Source: Thermoplasmata archaeon
GTDB taxonomy: Archaea > Thermoplasmatota > Thermoplasmata > Thermoplasmatales > Thermoplasmataceae
Direction: 5' to 3'
Assembly (NCBI GenBank): GCA_021802205.1
Contig: JAKAAT010000002.1
Location: 1-61,334, forward strand
Length of the DNA stretch: 61,334 nucleotides
The translations under genes were made by a program, and so were the position numbers. Positions 45,170-54,157 of this stretch are shown here, one piece after another; the first letter of the stretch is position 1; each line of letters begins with the position of its first letter. The notes under the pieces were generated by a model that ran no database searches, was not told where the DNA came from, and saw only the letters and a list, made by a program, of their open reading frames with translations.

Positions 45170-45925
45170 TTATTTATTACTAAAGAAAATTAATGCAAAT
45201 TCGCCATCTCTAGTTATAGTCAAATACTTGCTCTTATGGTTATTCCCCAAGTATTCCTCAGTGAGAAGCCCATTTTCAATCAATTTTCGTATCCATTTAG
45301 ATAATGTGCCCCGGGGAAGTTTATATCTGCCATTATTATTAATATTATTAGGTGGTTCATAATTCCGAGCTAATGCATCATACACATCACTCACTTTTAC
45401 GTATTTCTCTATATTTGTTGTAGAATCATGAACGATTCCCAGTATTTTTAAAAGGTTTCTATTATTTTGAAGTTCTTCTGGTGCAATACGTGGAATATTA
45501 AATTCAATTTTGCCTCCATTTATATCAATATAATAAGGAAAACCACCTATCCATATTGCTGTAGTAAAAAGATTTAAAGCGAGAACTTTTCTACCACCCG
45601 TCAAATTAAAATAAAAACTGGCATCAGGATATTCATCTCGTAATTTGAATACCTGCTCCATAACATCATTTATATCGTTTTCAAACACTTTGATCTGTAG
45701 AAATTCTATTCCAATCTGATTGGCTTGCACCTCCAGGTCTTTTAAAGCTTTGAGTATTTCATTTATACTTTCCGTATCTGGACTATTTTTCCTATTATTC
45801 GGTATTTCCACGAATACTATGATCCGGTCAATACTGTAATTCTTTACTGCAACTTTATACGTTTCACCTATGTTCTTCCCGGCAGAAAATATATGGAACT
45901 GCTTTTTTTTACTGTTATCATTCAT
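45170..45925 (-). CDS. CARF plus winged-helix regulator, Csa3-like
   Basis: 251 residues. Rossmann-like CARF domain at 1 to about 155: strands FHIFSAG and RIIVFVE, then the ligand-loop motif FNLTGGRK (106-113) followed by VLALNLFTTAIWIGG and YYIDI. C-terminal winged helix about 165-250 (KVSDVYDALARNYE, LPRGTLSKWIRKLIENGLLTEEYLG, KYLTITRDGEFAL). Csa3 regulators sense cyclic oligoadenylate and act on CRISPR genes; no CRISPR gene is near. It is divergent from the NYN/CARF/helicase operon and is probably its regulator. Alternative: a CARF effector-regulator for a different messenger. Confidence 0.85.
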   Translation of the reverse strand: MNDNSKKKQFHIFSAGKNIGETYKVAVKNYSIDRIIVFVEIPNNRKNSPDTESINEILKALKDLEVQANQIGIEFLQIKVFENDINDVMEQVFKLRDEYPDASFYFNLTGGRKVLALNLFTTAIWIGGFPYYIDINGGKIEFNIPRIAPEELQNNRNLLKILGIVHDSTTNIEKYVKVSDVYDALARNYEPPNNINNNGRYKLPRGTLSKWIRKLIENGLLTEEYLGNNHKSKYLTITRDGEFALIFFSNK

Positions 45926-45990
45926 TTTAAAATAGTATAATCATTTTTGGTATAAAATAATTTCCGTATCAAGAAATCATTTCCAATTAC

Positions 45991-46001
45991 ATTGATATAA
46001 T
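45991..46001 (+). promoter_or_regulatory. TATA box of the NYN/CARF/helicase operon
   Basis: ATTGATATAAT lies about 25 nt before ATG 46021, fitting a leaderless transcript. The 95-nt divergent region also holds GGTATAAAATAATTT (45946-45960), a TATA candidate for a second start. No strong dyad was found for the CARF regulator, although ATTTCC/GGAAAT-like half sites occur. Confidence 0.45.
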
Positions 46002-46020
46002 TTACATAGATGCATATATT

Positions 46021-46581
46021 ATGGATAAAGAGATTGAAAACTCAAAACTGATAAATATAGCCATTCCGAACGGAAATAGCATAAGTGGAAGCTATGCAAT
46101 AATAGATGGCATGAATATAGCATTATCGAGAAAAAGTAAAAACAAGGGGATATTGAATAATGTATTGAAAGTTTATAAAAAGATGCAGGAATCATACGAT
46201 CACGTAGAAATTATCGCCGATGCCAGTATAATACATAACATTGATGACAAGCAGACCCTATCGCAATCTGAGATAAAACAAAAAATCTTTATATGTCCTG
46301 CAGGTATAATAGCTGATGACCTAATCTGGGAGAGGGCGCTATCACTGTATTCCCTAGGTGCCGAAGTTACAATAGTAACAAATGATAAATTTCCAATTAC
46401 CAGATATTCAATAGAATATGAAAATATTAGAAATCTTACAGTTTCTATATTGTATGATGAAAGTATATATTTATTAGAAAGGGATATTTTATATCTTCAT
46501 AATAGGGATAATGGAAGAACAGAAAGGATTGGGATAGATTGTAAAATAGAGTATCGAGATTTAATGATGGTGAGTGAATAA
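46021..46581 (+). CDS. NYN/PIN-type ribonuclease domain protein (Zc3h12a-like)
   Basis: 186 residues. AIIDGMNIAL (26-35), ADAS (66-69), ADDLIWERA (98-106) and VTNDKF (119-124) match the acidic residues of NYN/Zc3h12a nucleases (D29, D67, D99/D100, D122). Such domains cleave RNA. Leaderless start at ATG 46021. First gene of an operon with a CARF protein, a helicase and a PLD nuclease, which suggests an RNA-cleaving effector. Substrate and trigger are inferred only. Confidence 0.82.
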   Translation: MDKEIENSKLINIAIPNGNSISGSYAIIDGMNIALSRKSKNKGILNNVLKVYKKMQESYDHVEIIADASIIHNIDDKQTLSQSEIKQKIFICPAGIIADDLIWERALSLYSLGAEVTIVTNDKFPITRYSIEYENIRNLTVSILYDESIYLLERDILYLHNRDNGRTERIGIDCKIEYRDLMMVSE

Positions 46582-46583
46582 TA

Positions 46584-47081
46584 ATGAACAGTGAAAGTCA
46601 GGATGAGATAAAGAATTCAAAAGGATCTGTGCACCTATTACTGGTAGGCCAGTCTAAAGGTCATATTAGCAAGGTATTAGAAATATTTGAACCAACACAT
46701 ATAGATCTGTTCACAACAACTGAATTATTCCTTCAAGTTTCAGAGTTTATAACTTCTATGAACTCGTATCATGGCACACATCATGTTTGTGTAATTCCCT
46801 CCTTTAGAGAAAACAGTATATACTCAGGCATTTCTATTATTTATTCACGTTATAAAAACCTAAAATCAAGATTTCCAGGAATGAGAATATATTTCGGTAT
46901 TACTGGCGGAACAAATACAATGGCTGTTGAAATGGCTTTAACTGCAGTCATGACAGAAGAGTCTATACATTATGTGGTAAAAGATTCCGACAATGACAAC
47001 GCAGGAGAAAATATAATTTTGTTCAATACTGAAGAATTAAACAAAATAATAAAAAATGGCACAATTGGTGGGGGGAGATAA
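46584..47081 (+). CDS. Stand-alone CARF-like protein
   Basis: 165 residues. VHLLLVGQSKGHI (16-28) at the first strand and IYFGITGGTNTMAVEMALTAV (102-122) at the ligand-loop give the CARF pattern; HYVV follows as the next strand. No helix-turn-helix and no nuclease fused. Starts 2 nt after the NYN gene stop (GGTGAGT 9 nt upstream). A second sensor in the operon, perhaps forming a heterodimer with, or holding, the NYN RNase. The call as CARF rests on motif reading and should be checked by structure prediction. Confidence 0.72.
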   Translation: MNSESQDEIKNSKGSVHLLLVGQSKGHISKVLEIFEPTHIDLFTTTELFLQVSEFITSMNSYHGTHHVCVIPSFRENSIYSGISIIYSRYKNLKSRFPGMRIYFGITGGTNTMAVEMALTAVMTEESIHYVVKDSDNDNAGENIILFNTEELNKIIKNGTIGGGR

Positions 47082-49781
47082 ATGGAACGTGGACAATTTA
47101 ATGATTACAACGATATATTATATTATTCAAATTTAGAATCAGAAGACGATAATAAAAATTCGCAATCATTTGGCCAAAATCCTCAGTTCACACTAGGGAA
47201 ATATCTGAGTGTTTTGAAAACTTATTCTAAAATTCTTAGTAATAAAGCTAACTCTTTAAAATTTGACTGGCAACTTGTTGCTATTCCTGATGATTATGGC
47301 GAAGCAAAGGATTTATTTGCAATAAAATTGAATCCATCAAAAGGAAATGAAAAGAATTATAATAATCAGGAAAGTAAGGAAATTTTACAGCAAATTTCAA
47401 AGCAGACCATCAGGGGGCTGAAATACTATGAGCAAGAAAAGAAAAAAAATCAGTATATTGAAATTGTTGATGTATACGATGAAGGAACAGAAGACGATAT
47501 CACACTCATAGTAAATAAGTTGCCTGATGGACCTATAGTTTTCCCAGATCTTAATGATTTATCGTTGAAGAGAGAAATCGAGGCAATCACAAAATTGGAA
47601 GATAGACCTGAAGAATATTTGCTTCCATTACTTAGACTTGCAGGACAGAATAGTGACAAAATCTGGTCTAAACCGGATTTAGTCGATGTAATGGAATGGA
47701 GAGTCCTAAATGATGCAACATTTCCGGGCATAAATGACCAACGTAAAATGGTGAGGCAGGCATTATCTACTAATGACTTCGCTATACTGGAAGGGCCGCC
47801 AGGTTCAGGGAAAACTACTGTCCTCTCTGAACTCATATTGCAGTTGCTTCTAGCAAAGAAAAGGGTGTTACTTGTGGGGTCTACTCATGTTGCAGTTGAT
47901 AATGTGCTTGAAAAGATAATCAAATATACTAATATAGTGGTTCCAATTAGAATAGCTCCACTAGACATGGAATTATCACCGGAAATTATGGATTTAACAT
48001 ATAATAAATATGTTAAAAGTTTCAAAAAAAAGGTTCTAATGGAATTATTAAAATTAAAAGATAAAAATGATATCCAGAAAGACTGGATAAATGAAATTCA
48101 AACAGATAAAAATGACATTTTTATATCTCAAATAATCAATGATAGTATAAATCTGGTCAGTGGCACTACTTTCGGTGTTCTTCAATTCCCTGAGATCAAA
48201 AATTGCATAAAAAATAAAACTTTCAAACCACTTTTCGATGTGATGATTATAGATGAGGCCAGCAAAACAAATTTTACAGAGTTCTTGGTTCCAGCAATGT
48301 TTGCCAAAAAATGGATTATTTCCGGAGACCCAAAGCAACTTTCGCCGTACACTGACCGGGATCTAATTGTGAGCGAGATAAATTCACTACTGGAAGATGA
48401 ATATAAAAATGCCCCGATTCCTTACTCAGATCTTGAAAAAGTTTCTTTATTAGCATTTTGGGCAAATAATGTACTTAGCTCGGGAAGAAAAGACGCTCCA
48501 CAAAGAGCACTTTTAGTACTTGATGACCATGACTGGAAATTGCAGAAAGCCATATCAGAACAGATCAACAACTCGAAGGTAGAAACAATAATTCATGTTA
48601 TACCAGAGACTGTTAAAAGTGAAGAAACTGAAAAAATCATGATAAATGGGTCTGATGTTATCATAGCCAATTCCAAATTTATACAAAAATATGCTGATGC
48701 ATTGCCCTACGGTACTATAATACACGGGAACATGATTTCCAGCAAAAAAATGGAATTCAGAAATCAGTTCTATTTTAAAGCTTTAAAATTAAATCATTCC
48801 AGCAATGTTGCGGTCAAAGATAGTAAACTATCTGACGAAATTGCTTGGAGATTGATCAGATATTATGAAATGAGAATGTCCGTTAAAAAAGCCTTACAGT
48901 ATAAAGAAGAAATACGGGATTTAATTCCAAAAGCTGGAACAATGCCTATTGACAAGGGGAATAAGAAAATCGTTGATTATATATGGGATAAACTAGACAA
49001 AATAAAATATACAATTTTTCCATCAATATTAGAGACCTTGATATCAGGAAATTCAAACATTAATTCAAACTATAGGGGTTCGATTCTTGAATCTGGATTT
49101 TCAAAAGAATATAAAAACTCTATATGGACTCTTTTAAGCTACCAGTATAGGATGCATATTGGAATATCTTACTATCCACGAAAGTTGGTATATACATCTG
49201 AGGATGGGATCTCAGTGGCTCTGAAAGACACAGATAAAATTGATAGAGAATGGAATTTCAAAAGGTATCAAAAAAGAATAGTGTGGTTAGATGTTGAACG
49301 TAAAAATTCATATAGTAAAAAAATTAAGAGGCAGAATGTTAATGATGCGGAGGCAGAGAAAATAATAGAAGAATTAAAAAAATTTGTTGAATTTGCTGCT
49401 GAAGATACATCTGAAAAACACGAATGGAGTGTTGCTATCATGTCATTCTATGCGAATCAAACAATATTACTGAAGAACAAAATACGGAAGCAGTTTGAGG
49501 GAAAAGGTTCGGTTTATTATAACAAAGATAAATCTGTAAAAATCTTTGTAGGGAATGTTGATGCAATGCAAGGTAGAGAAGCAGATATAGTGTACCTATC
49601 CATGGTAAGAACAGGGGGTCTTGGTTTTCTTGATAACATGAACCGGATTAACGTAGCTATAACACGGGCAAGATATCAACTGGTTATAGTGGGCAATCAT
49701 AGGGTTTTTTCTACTTCCAAAAAAGAAGACGCACTTGTGCATAGGCTTGCCATAGAACTTACACCAAACTATGAGTTATAA
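47082..49781 (+). CDS. Superfamily 1 helicase, UPF1/DNA2-like
   Basis: 899 residues. An N-terminal unknown region (1-200), Walker A GPPGSGKTT (about 235-243), STHVAVDNV (motif Ia), Walker B MIIDEAS (about 388-394), SGDPKQL (III), a 230-residue insertion, then YRMH (IV-like) near 688, MQGREADIVYLSMVRT (V, about 828) and NVAITRARYQLVIVGN (VI, about 856). These SF1B helicases unwind RNA or DNA 5'-3'. Starts directly after the previous stop, GGGGAGAT ahead. Probably the motor of the system, feeding nucleic acid to the NYN or PLD nuclease. Confidence 0.93.
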   Translation: MERGQFNDYNDILYYSNLESEDDNKNSQSFGQNPQFTLGKYLSVLKTYSKILSNKANSLKFDWQLVAIPDDYGEAKDLFAIKLNPSKGNEKNYNNQESKEILQQISKQTIRGLKYYEQEKKKNQYIEIVDVYDEGTEDDITLIVNKLPDGPIVFPDLNDLSLKREIEAITKLEDRPEEYLLPLLRLAGQNSDKIWSKPDLVDVMEWRVLNDATFPGINDQRKMVRQALSTNDFAILEGPPGSGKTTVLSELILQLLLAKKRVLLVGSTHVAVDNVLEKIIKYTNIVVPIRIAPLDMELSPEIMDLTYNKYVKSFKKKVLMELLKLKDKNDIQKDWINEIQTDKNDIFISQIINDSINLVSGTTFGVLQFPEIKNCIKNKTFKPLFDVMIIDEASKTNFTEFLVPAMFAKKWIISGDPKQLSPYTDRDLIVSEINSLLEDEYKNAPIPYSDLEKVSLLAFWANNVLSSGRKDAPQRALLVLDDHDWKLQKAISEQINNSKVETIIHVIPETVKSEETEKIMINGSDVIIANSKFIQKYADALPYGTIIHGNMISSKKMEFRNQFYFKALKLNHSSNVAVKDSKLSDEIAWRLIRYYEMRMSVKKALQYKEEIRDLIPKAGTMPIDKGNKKIVDYIWDKLDKIKYTIFPSILETLISGNSNINSNYRGSILESGFSKEYKNSIWTLLSYQYRMHIGISYYPRKLVYTSEDGISVALKDTDKIDREWNFKRYQKRIVWLDVERKNSYSKKIKRQNVNDAEAEKIIEELKKFVEFAAEDTSEKHEWSVAIMSFYANQTILLKNKIRKQFEGKGSVYYNKDKSVKIFVGNVDAMQGREADIVYLSMVRTGGLGFLDNMNRINVAITRARYQLVIVGNHRVFSTSKKEDALVHRLAIELTPNYEL

Positions 49782-49797
49782 AAATAGAGGGAAATAT

Positions 49798-50877
49798 ATG
49801 ATAAGTAATGAAGTAATAATGGAGAGAAATATTGAAAATGAAAGCTTTGACTGCATTGGAACAATAAGGGTGAATACAGAAAATAAATATATAATTACCA
49901 TTCTACGTATAGCAGAAAAATTTGGACAGTTGACACCTGAGAATTTAAGAAATAACCTGTTACCCAATCAGCCTATTACGATGGCAGAAAATATCATTAA
50001 AAATTATCAGGCACTTGGTTTTATAGGAGATACTGGAAATCTTACGTCCCTCGGTGAGATGGCAATTAAAGGAGATGTTTATATGCCGGAACAGGGAGAA
50101 TATACAATATGTGCAACCAGCGATAGCCTTGTTAATAATGCGATTATTAAAATTTACAGGATTAAACGGAATGAAAATAAGGAAAAAACCATACAAAAAC
50201 CGGAAATATTAAAAGGAGTTGAGTGGCGTCCTATACTGGTCCTATTAGGTGGACAAAAGGAAAAGGTAATTGTAGAATCTATAGATAATAAAGTTCAAAA
50301 AAGTAAGTCCAAGGAAAATTTTAGCATTGAAGTCAGAAGTAATTATACTAGAAGTAATGTAATCCTTAAAGAAGGTGGGAAGTCTCAATTCGAGTTTCAG
50401 AACAATAGACTTAAAATTGATGATGTATGGAGCGCAGTTACAAAAAATAACGGACTTAAGTGGACGGGTGATGCACTTCAATATGGATTTGCATTATTAC
50501 CTTATGGAAAAACAAATGCAAATGAACGAAGCTCATTTTCTATGAACCTTCCCGAAATGACATTAAACTTAAATGAATTCGGAAATTTAAAGGCTAAGCC
50601 TATTACAGTGAAGATTCAACCATCATCGCAAAAAGATGCTGATATATGGGCCCAAGATGTCATTTTAGATAGAATAGTTGATTTTATAAGTGAGGATAAA
50701 TTTATGCATATATCAGAAGAAGTAAAGAAAAAATTTGAAACATACACACCTAGAATTCCTGAAAGAGATGAAATGGTAAAAGCACTTTATAGTAAGTCAG
50801 TTGATAGTGGTAAAGCATTACCTAAGGGATACTGGTATTTGCAGGCTCCTGTTGACCTTAGCATGGAGGAGGAGTAA
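49798..50877 (+). CDS. Unknown protein with winged-helix-like N-terminus in the CARF operon
   Basis: 359 residues from ATG 49798 (GAGGG lies 7 nt upstream); ATG 49771 overlaps the helicase end. About residues 22-90 look like a winged helix (YIITILRIAEKFGQLTPENLR...IKNYQALGFIGDTGNLTSLGEMAIKG). The middle and C-terminus are beta-rich with no motif I know (GLKWTGDALQYGFALLPYGKTN). It lies between the helicase and the PLD nuclease in one unit, so a nucleic-acid-binding or docking role is likely. Not recognised. Confidence 0.75.
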   Translation: MISNEVIMERNIENESFDCIGTIRVNTENKYIITILRIAEKFGQLTPENLRNNLLPNQPITMAENIIKNYQALGFIGDTGNLTSLGEMAIKGDVYMPEQGEYTICATSDSLVNNAIIKIYRIKRNENKEKTIQKPEILKGVEWRPILVLLGGQKEKVIVESIDNKVQKSKSKENFSIEVRSNYTRSNVILKEGGKSQFEFQNNRLKIDDVWSAVTKNNGLKWTGDALQYGFALLPYGKTNANERSSFSMNLPEMTLNLNEFGNLKAKPITVKIQPSSQKDADIWAQDVILDRIVDFISEDKFMHISEEVKKKFETYTPRIPERDEMVKALYSKSVDSGKALPKGYWYLQAPVDLSMEEE

Positions 50878-52374
50878 ATGCCAGGCGACAAAGTAGAAAA
50901 AGGAATTGTTTTAAATAAAATTATAGATAATAGCAATAAGGTTGTAGGACCAGTTTTAATACAGCAGGGTCATCCAAATTTAGAAAAAATAAGTTCAGAA
51001 GAGCATGGTATCTTCCAACCTGGAGCCAATAATCTTATTGATAAAATAATTAAAGTAATTTCTCACACTAAGCAATTTCTATGTGTTAGCAGTTTTCTTA
51101 TCCAGGACTCCAGCATTATCGATGAAATAAGAAAATGTTACGAGAGGGGCGTTAGAGTATACATTTTGACCGCAGCGGAAACACAATTATCCAATCCTAA
51201 TGAAGAGGATGACAGTCCTTTAGAAAAAAGGAAGTCAAACTTTCGAGATATGTTAAACAACCTAAGTTCACATGCACTAATTCATACAGGAGATGATCTG
51301 CATGCCAAATTCATTATATCAGACCCGAAAACGAACCCGAAAGCAATTGTTTTTACATCCAATTTAACACTCAGGGCGCTCACTGAAAATATTGAGCTTG
51401 CTATAGAATTATCAGGAAAATTTGAGGTAGAGGAACTATTCAAACAATTTTTATATGGATTCTGGAAAGCAGCTAAACGAGAAGTAAACTCAAGTAATAA
51501 GGAATTATCTGCGGTTAACCAGCATCCTGAATTTGTAGACCTTGCATATACACCTCAAAGAATAAAATGGACTTTAGGTAATCAATTATTAATAAAGGAT
51601 CTGCTGGGTAAAATGATTGAATCTGCGGAGTCCTATATATCGATCTCGACATGGACTATAGATATGGAGCACCCTATCGCTATGCAACTAATCAAAAAAG
51701 CCTCAGAGGGGGTTAAAGTTATTTTATTCACTAGGCCACACAGTGCAAATAAAGAGTTTACCATCACATTAATCAAGAACGGTGGCACTGTATATTGCCA
51801 TAAACTATTGCATGCAAAATCTCTGATAGTGGACGGTAAACAGGGCTTAATTATGACTGCCAATATATCTAAATTAGGACTTGATGAAGGATTTGAAACT
51901 GCTGTCATATTATGCCACGACCAGATAAATGTTTTAAATAAAATACACAATGAATGGAAACATGGGTGCCAATATAGGAGTGAGAAGACAATAATACTTG
52001 GAGATATAAAAGTTCCATGGATTAACATAACAGAAAATTTTGAGGAATTACCAAAACCCGGAGTAAAAGATATAGATTTAGGCCAAGTTACAGCCAAAAA
52101 GTTAAGAGATTATTTTGACGAAAAGATAGAAGATTATTTACCTGACAATAATCAGAAAAATGTAAATGATAAACAAATCAATTATACTATTAACCTTCTA
52201 CCACCGAGACTTCCTACTCACCTAGCAAACCCAAAAATCGAAGAAAAAAACGATTTAGAAATTTATACCACCAACAATGGAAAATATATATGTGTTAAAA
52301 ACAGAGAGCACATGTCAAACGCGGAGGACTTATCCAAAAAGATTAATGCAAAAATTGTTCTATGTGATAAGTAA
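50878..52374 (+). CDS. Phospholipase-D family nuclease with two HKD motifs
   Basis: 498 residues. First HKD: LHAKFIISD (about 141-149) followed by FTSNLT; second: LHAKSLIVD (about 310-318) followed by IMTANISKLGLDEGFE. The two-domain PLD fold with the second half RPHSANKEFTITLIKNGG fits a nuclease or phosphohydrolase rather than a lipase signal-bearing enzyme (no signal peptide). DISARM uses a PLD protein (DrmC), but the other DISARM genes are absent. ATG starts immediately after the preceding stop, GGAGGAG ahead. Likely the DNA-cutting effector. Confidence 0.88.
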   Translation: MPGDKVEKGIVLNKIIDNSNKVVGPVLIQQGHPNLEKISSEEHGIFQPGANNLIDKIIKVISHTKQFLCVSSFLIQDSSIIDEIRKCYERGVRVYILTAAETQLSNPNEEDDSPLEKRKSNFRDMLNNLSSHALIHTGDDLHAKFIISDPKTNPKAIVFTSNLTLRALTENIELAIELSGKFEVEELFKQFLYGFWKAAKREVNSSNKELSAVNQHPEFVDLAYTPQRIKWTLGNQLLIKDLLGKMIESAESYISISTWTIDMEHPIAMQLIKKASEGVKVILFTRPHSANKEFTITLIKNGGTVYCHKLLHAKSLIVDGKQGLIMTANISKLGLDEGFETAVILCHDQINVLNKIHNEWKHGCQYRSEKTIILGDIKVPWINITENFEELPKPGVKDIDLGQVTAKKLRDYFDEKIEDYLPDNNQKNVNDKQINYTINLLPPRLPTHLANPKIEEKNDLEIYTTNNGKYICVKNREHMSNAEDLSKKINAKIVLCDK

Positions 52375-52484
52375 TATTAAATAAATTCTTGGCAGCATGC
52401 CTGTATATTATTACATGCAAGTAATCATAGAATTTTTATCCTTTAAACATCCATGTCACTCAGCATTTAAGTCTTATTGTCAGG

Positions 52485-52497
52485 AAAATTTATATAA
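52485..52497 (+). promoter_or_regulatory. TATA box setting the start at 52517
   Basis: AATTTATATAAGC lies about 25 nt before ATG 52517, which is the expected leaderless spacing. It argues that translation begins there and not at ATG 52397, which has no such signal. Confidence 0.55.
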
Positions 52498-52516
52498 GCA
52501 AGGTGTATTAAAATGT

Positions 52517-53221
52517 ATGAATATTCCATTATCTATTAATTCAGATTTTGAAAGAGTATTAATAAAATTTAGAGATATTACTGAAGGAAATATTGTAACT
52601 TTTGAAGATAAAGAAATTGCTGAATTCCTTATGCAGGCAAAAGGACGCTTCAGTACCTGGAAATCGTTTCTTAATTCAAACTATTTAAAAAGTATAAAAA
52701 AGTCTCCCCAGTTACCGGATTATTTTTGTGATATGGTAAAAAGATGTCTACCGGAAAATGGGAATGGTAGCTGGAATGGCATGGAAAGGCAAGAGAGTAA
52801 TTTGTGCTCTCAATATATTAAATTGATAGATGCATTCATAGATATTTTAGATTTCAATCATTTTATTTTTCCGGACTATGATAATGTTAAAGAATTATTA
52901 CACGAATATGTAGATCACACTTCTACCAAACACATATCAGGAATGGGCACATTACTTGCAACATCTATTCTTTTTGTTTTTGATGAAAATCATTTTATGG
53001 TGCTGGATGAACCTGTTAAAACATACTTTAATGTTAATGATGACAAAGATGGAATCGATAATTATGATAAAATTATAAGTTATTCGCAGCAGCTTGCTGC
53101 TAAATATAAATTAAGTATGTGGATGATGAATAAAGCATATGCTGTTTACGCTCATGGAAACTCAATAAAAGTAGGAGATTTCAATCAGCCTCGTATTCCA
53201 AGCAAATACATAAAAATATAG
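52517..53221 (+). CDS. Helical protein with an HhH-like core, downstream of the PLD gene
   Basis: 234 residues. Residues about 142-170 (KHISGMGTLLATSILFVFDENHFMVLDEPVKTY) resemble the helix-hairpin-helix region of HhH-GPD proteins, where an Asp follows a GxG hairpin, but the key lysine is absent. The first half is charged and helical. A separate TATA box means it may be expressed apart from the operon, though the two may be read through (143 nt after the PLD stop). OGG-like HhH proteins are known in some CBASS operons; a link is not shown. Weak assignment. Confidence 0.6.
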   Translation: MNIPLSINSDFERVLIKFRDITEGNIVTFEDKEIAEFLMQAKGRFSTWKSFLNSNYLKSIKKSPQLPDYFCDMVKRCLPENGNGSWNGMERQESNLCSQYIKLIDAFIDILDFNHFIFPDYDNVKELLHEYVDHTSTKHISGMGTLLATSILFVFDENHFMVLDEPVKTYFNVNDDKDGIDNYDKIISYSQQLAAKYKLSMWMMNKAYAVYAHGNSIKVGDFNQPRIPSKYIKI

Positions 53222-53387
53222 AAATAAGTGCATGTAACAGTCAAATTATTTCATTCAATGGCAATAAAACTGTTATAATCTTTATATCCCTTAAATATTG
53301 AATTTAAAATTATAACTAACGACTATTGTATTTATTCCTTGTTACCTTATAATGTAAATTTCTATTATACTCTTCTTCAAGCCAGTG

Positions 53388-53627
53388 TTACCTTAATTTG
53401 CCTTTATGCGTTAAACAGAAATTTCCCTTTTTATTCCCATTTTTTATTAAGCCTTCATTAATTAAAATAGAAATTATTTTAAGAACATCTATGTTATATT
53501 TTTTTATTTCGTGTCTCTTATTAAGTTGATTCACACTAAAACAGCCCCCAGGGGATTTCTGAATTCTTGATGTATTCCTCATAAGGATATCTTTTTGTTG
53601 CTGTACATTATCCGTATCAGTGGGCAT
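53388..53627 (-). CDS. Small winged-helix-like protein
   Basis: 79 residues with a winged-helix look (IKKYNIDVLKIISILINEGLIKNGNKKGNFCLTHKGK), convergent with the 52517 gene and divergent from the winged-helix gene at 53718. Start ATG 53627 follows an AT-rich stretch. May be a regulator of the neighbouring pair or a relic; unsure. Confidence 0.4.
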   Translation of the reverse strand: MPTDTDNVQQQKDILMRNTSRIQKSPGGCFSVNQLNKRHEIKKYNIDVLKIISILINEGLIKNGNKKGNFCLTHKGKLR

Positions 53628-53717
53628 TTATTATCATATTCCCAATGAATTTAAAACTATTTGTTACCTGGTGTGATTATCCAGTATACTTTTTATACTA
53701 GCATGTAATAATATTTT

Positions 53718-54155
53718 ATGGGTGCATTCAGTGAAATATTTGGTAAAGTTCCCAGAGTATTAATTCTGGAAATGTTTTCGGAAGAACCGGATGATGAATT
53801 AACAGTTAAGGATATAATTGAACAAACAGGAATTTCAAAAAGAGGTGCATATTTAATTATAAGAAAATTCCTAAATGAAGGATTGTTAGTTGAATCCGGG
53901 ATTCGCCCAAAAAAATACATGTTGAATTACAACGACTTAAGGGCCAGAACATTGATCAATGCTGAGCCATTACTTATAATGGGAAAATTAGAATATGAAT
54001 TAAAGGTTGATAAAAACATACCTGTAAATATGCCTTATCAGGATACTTATACCTATATCAATTCAGAAGATATTATGATAGAGAATAAAAAATCTGGGGA
54101 AAACACTCTGGATCTAGAGGAAAATATCGATAATCCCTTACCAGTAGGTGCATAA
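53718..54155 (+). CDS. Winged-helix DNA-binding protein
   Basis: 145 residues. KVPRVLILEMFSEEPDDELTVKDIIEQTGISKRGAYLIIRKFLNEGLLVESGIRPKKYMLNYND (about 9-72) is a clear winged helix; an acidic tail follows. First gene of a two-gene unit with a 214-residue unknown that starts 2 nt after it. In toxin-antitoxin-like or phage-control units such regulators commonly precede the toxin or effector. TATA-like box (ATACTTTTTATAC) about 25 nt upstream of ATG. Confidence 0.75.
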   Translation: MGAFSEIFGKVPRVLILEMFSEEPDDELTVKDIIEQTGISKRGAYLIIRKFLNEGLLVESGIRPKKYMLNYNDLRARTLINAEPLLIMGKLEYELKVDKNIPVNMPYQDTYTYINSEDIMIENKKSGENTLDLEENIDNPLPVGA

Positions 54156-54157
54156 TA

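Noticed and set aside
45926-53221. Assignment of the CARF/helicase/PLD operon to DISARM
   Set aside because: DISARM needs DrmA and DrmB (DUF1998) and a methyltransferase; none is present, and the helicase here is UPF1/DNA2-like.
45170-53221. Search for a CRISPR array beside the CARF genes
   Set aside because: No set of regularly spaced direct repeats was seen here or anywhere else in the window.
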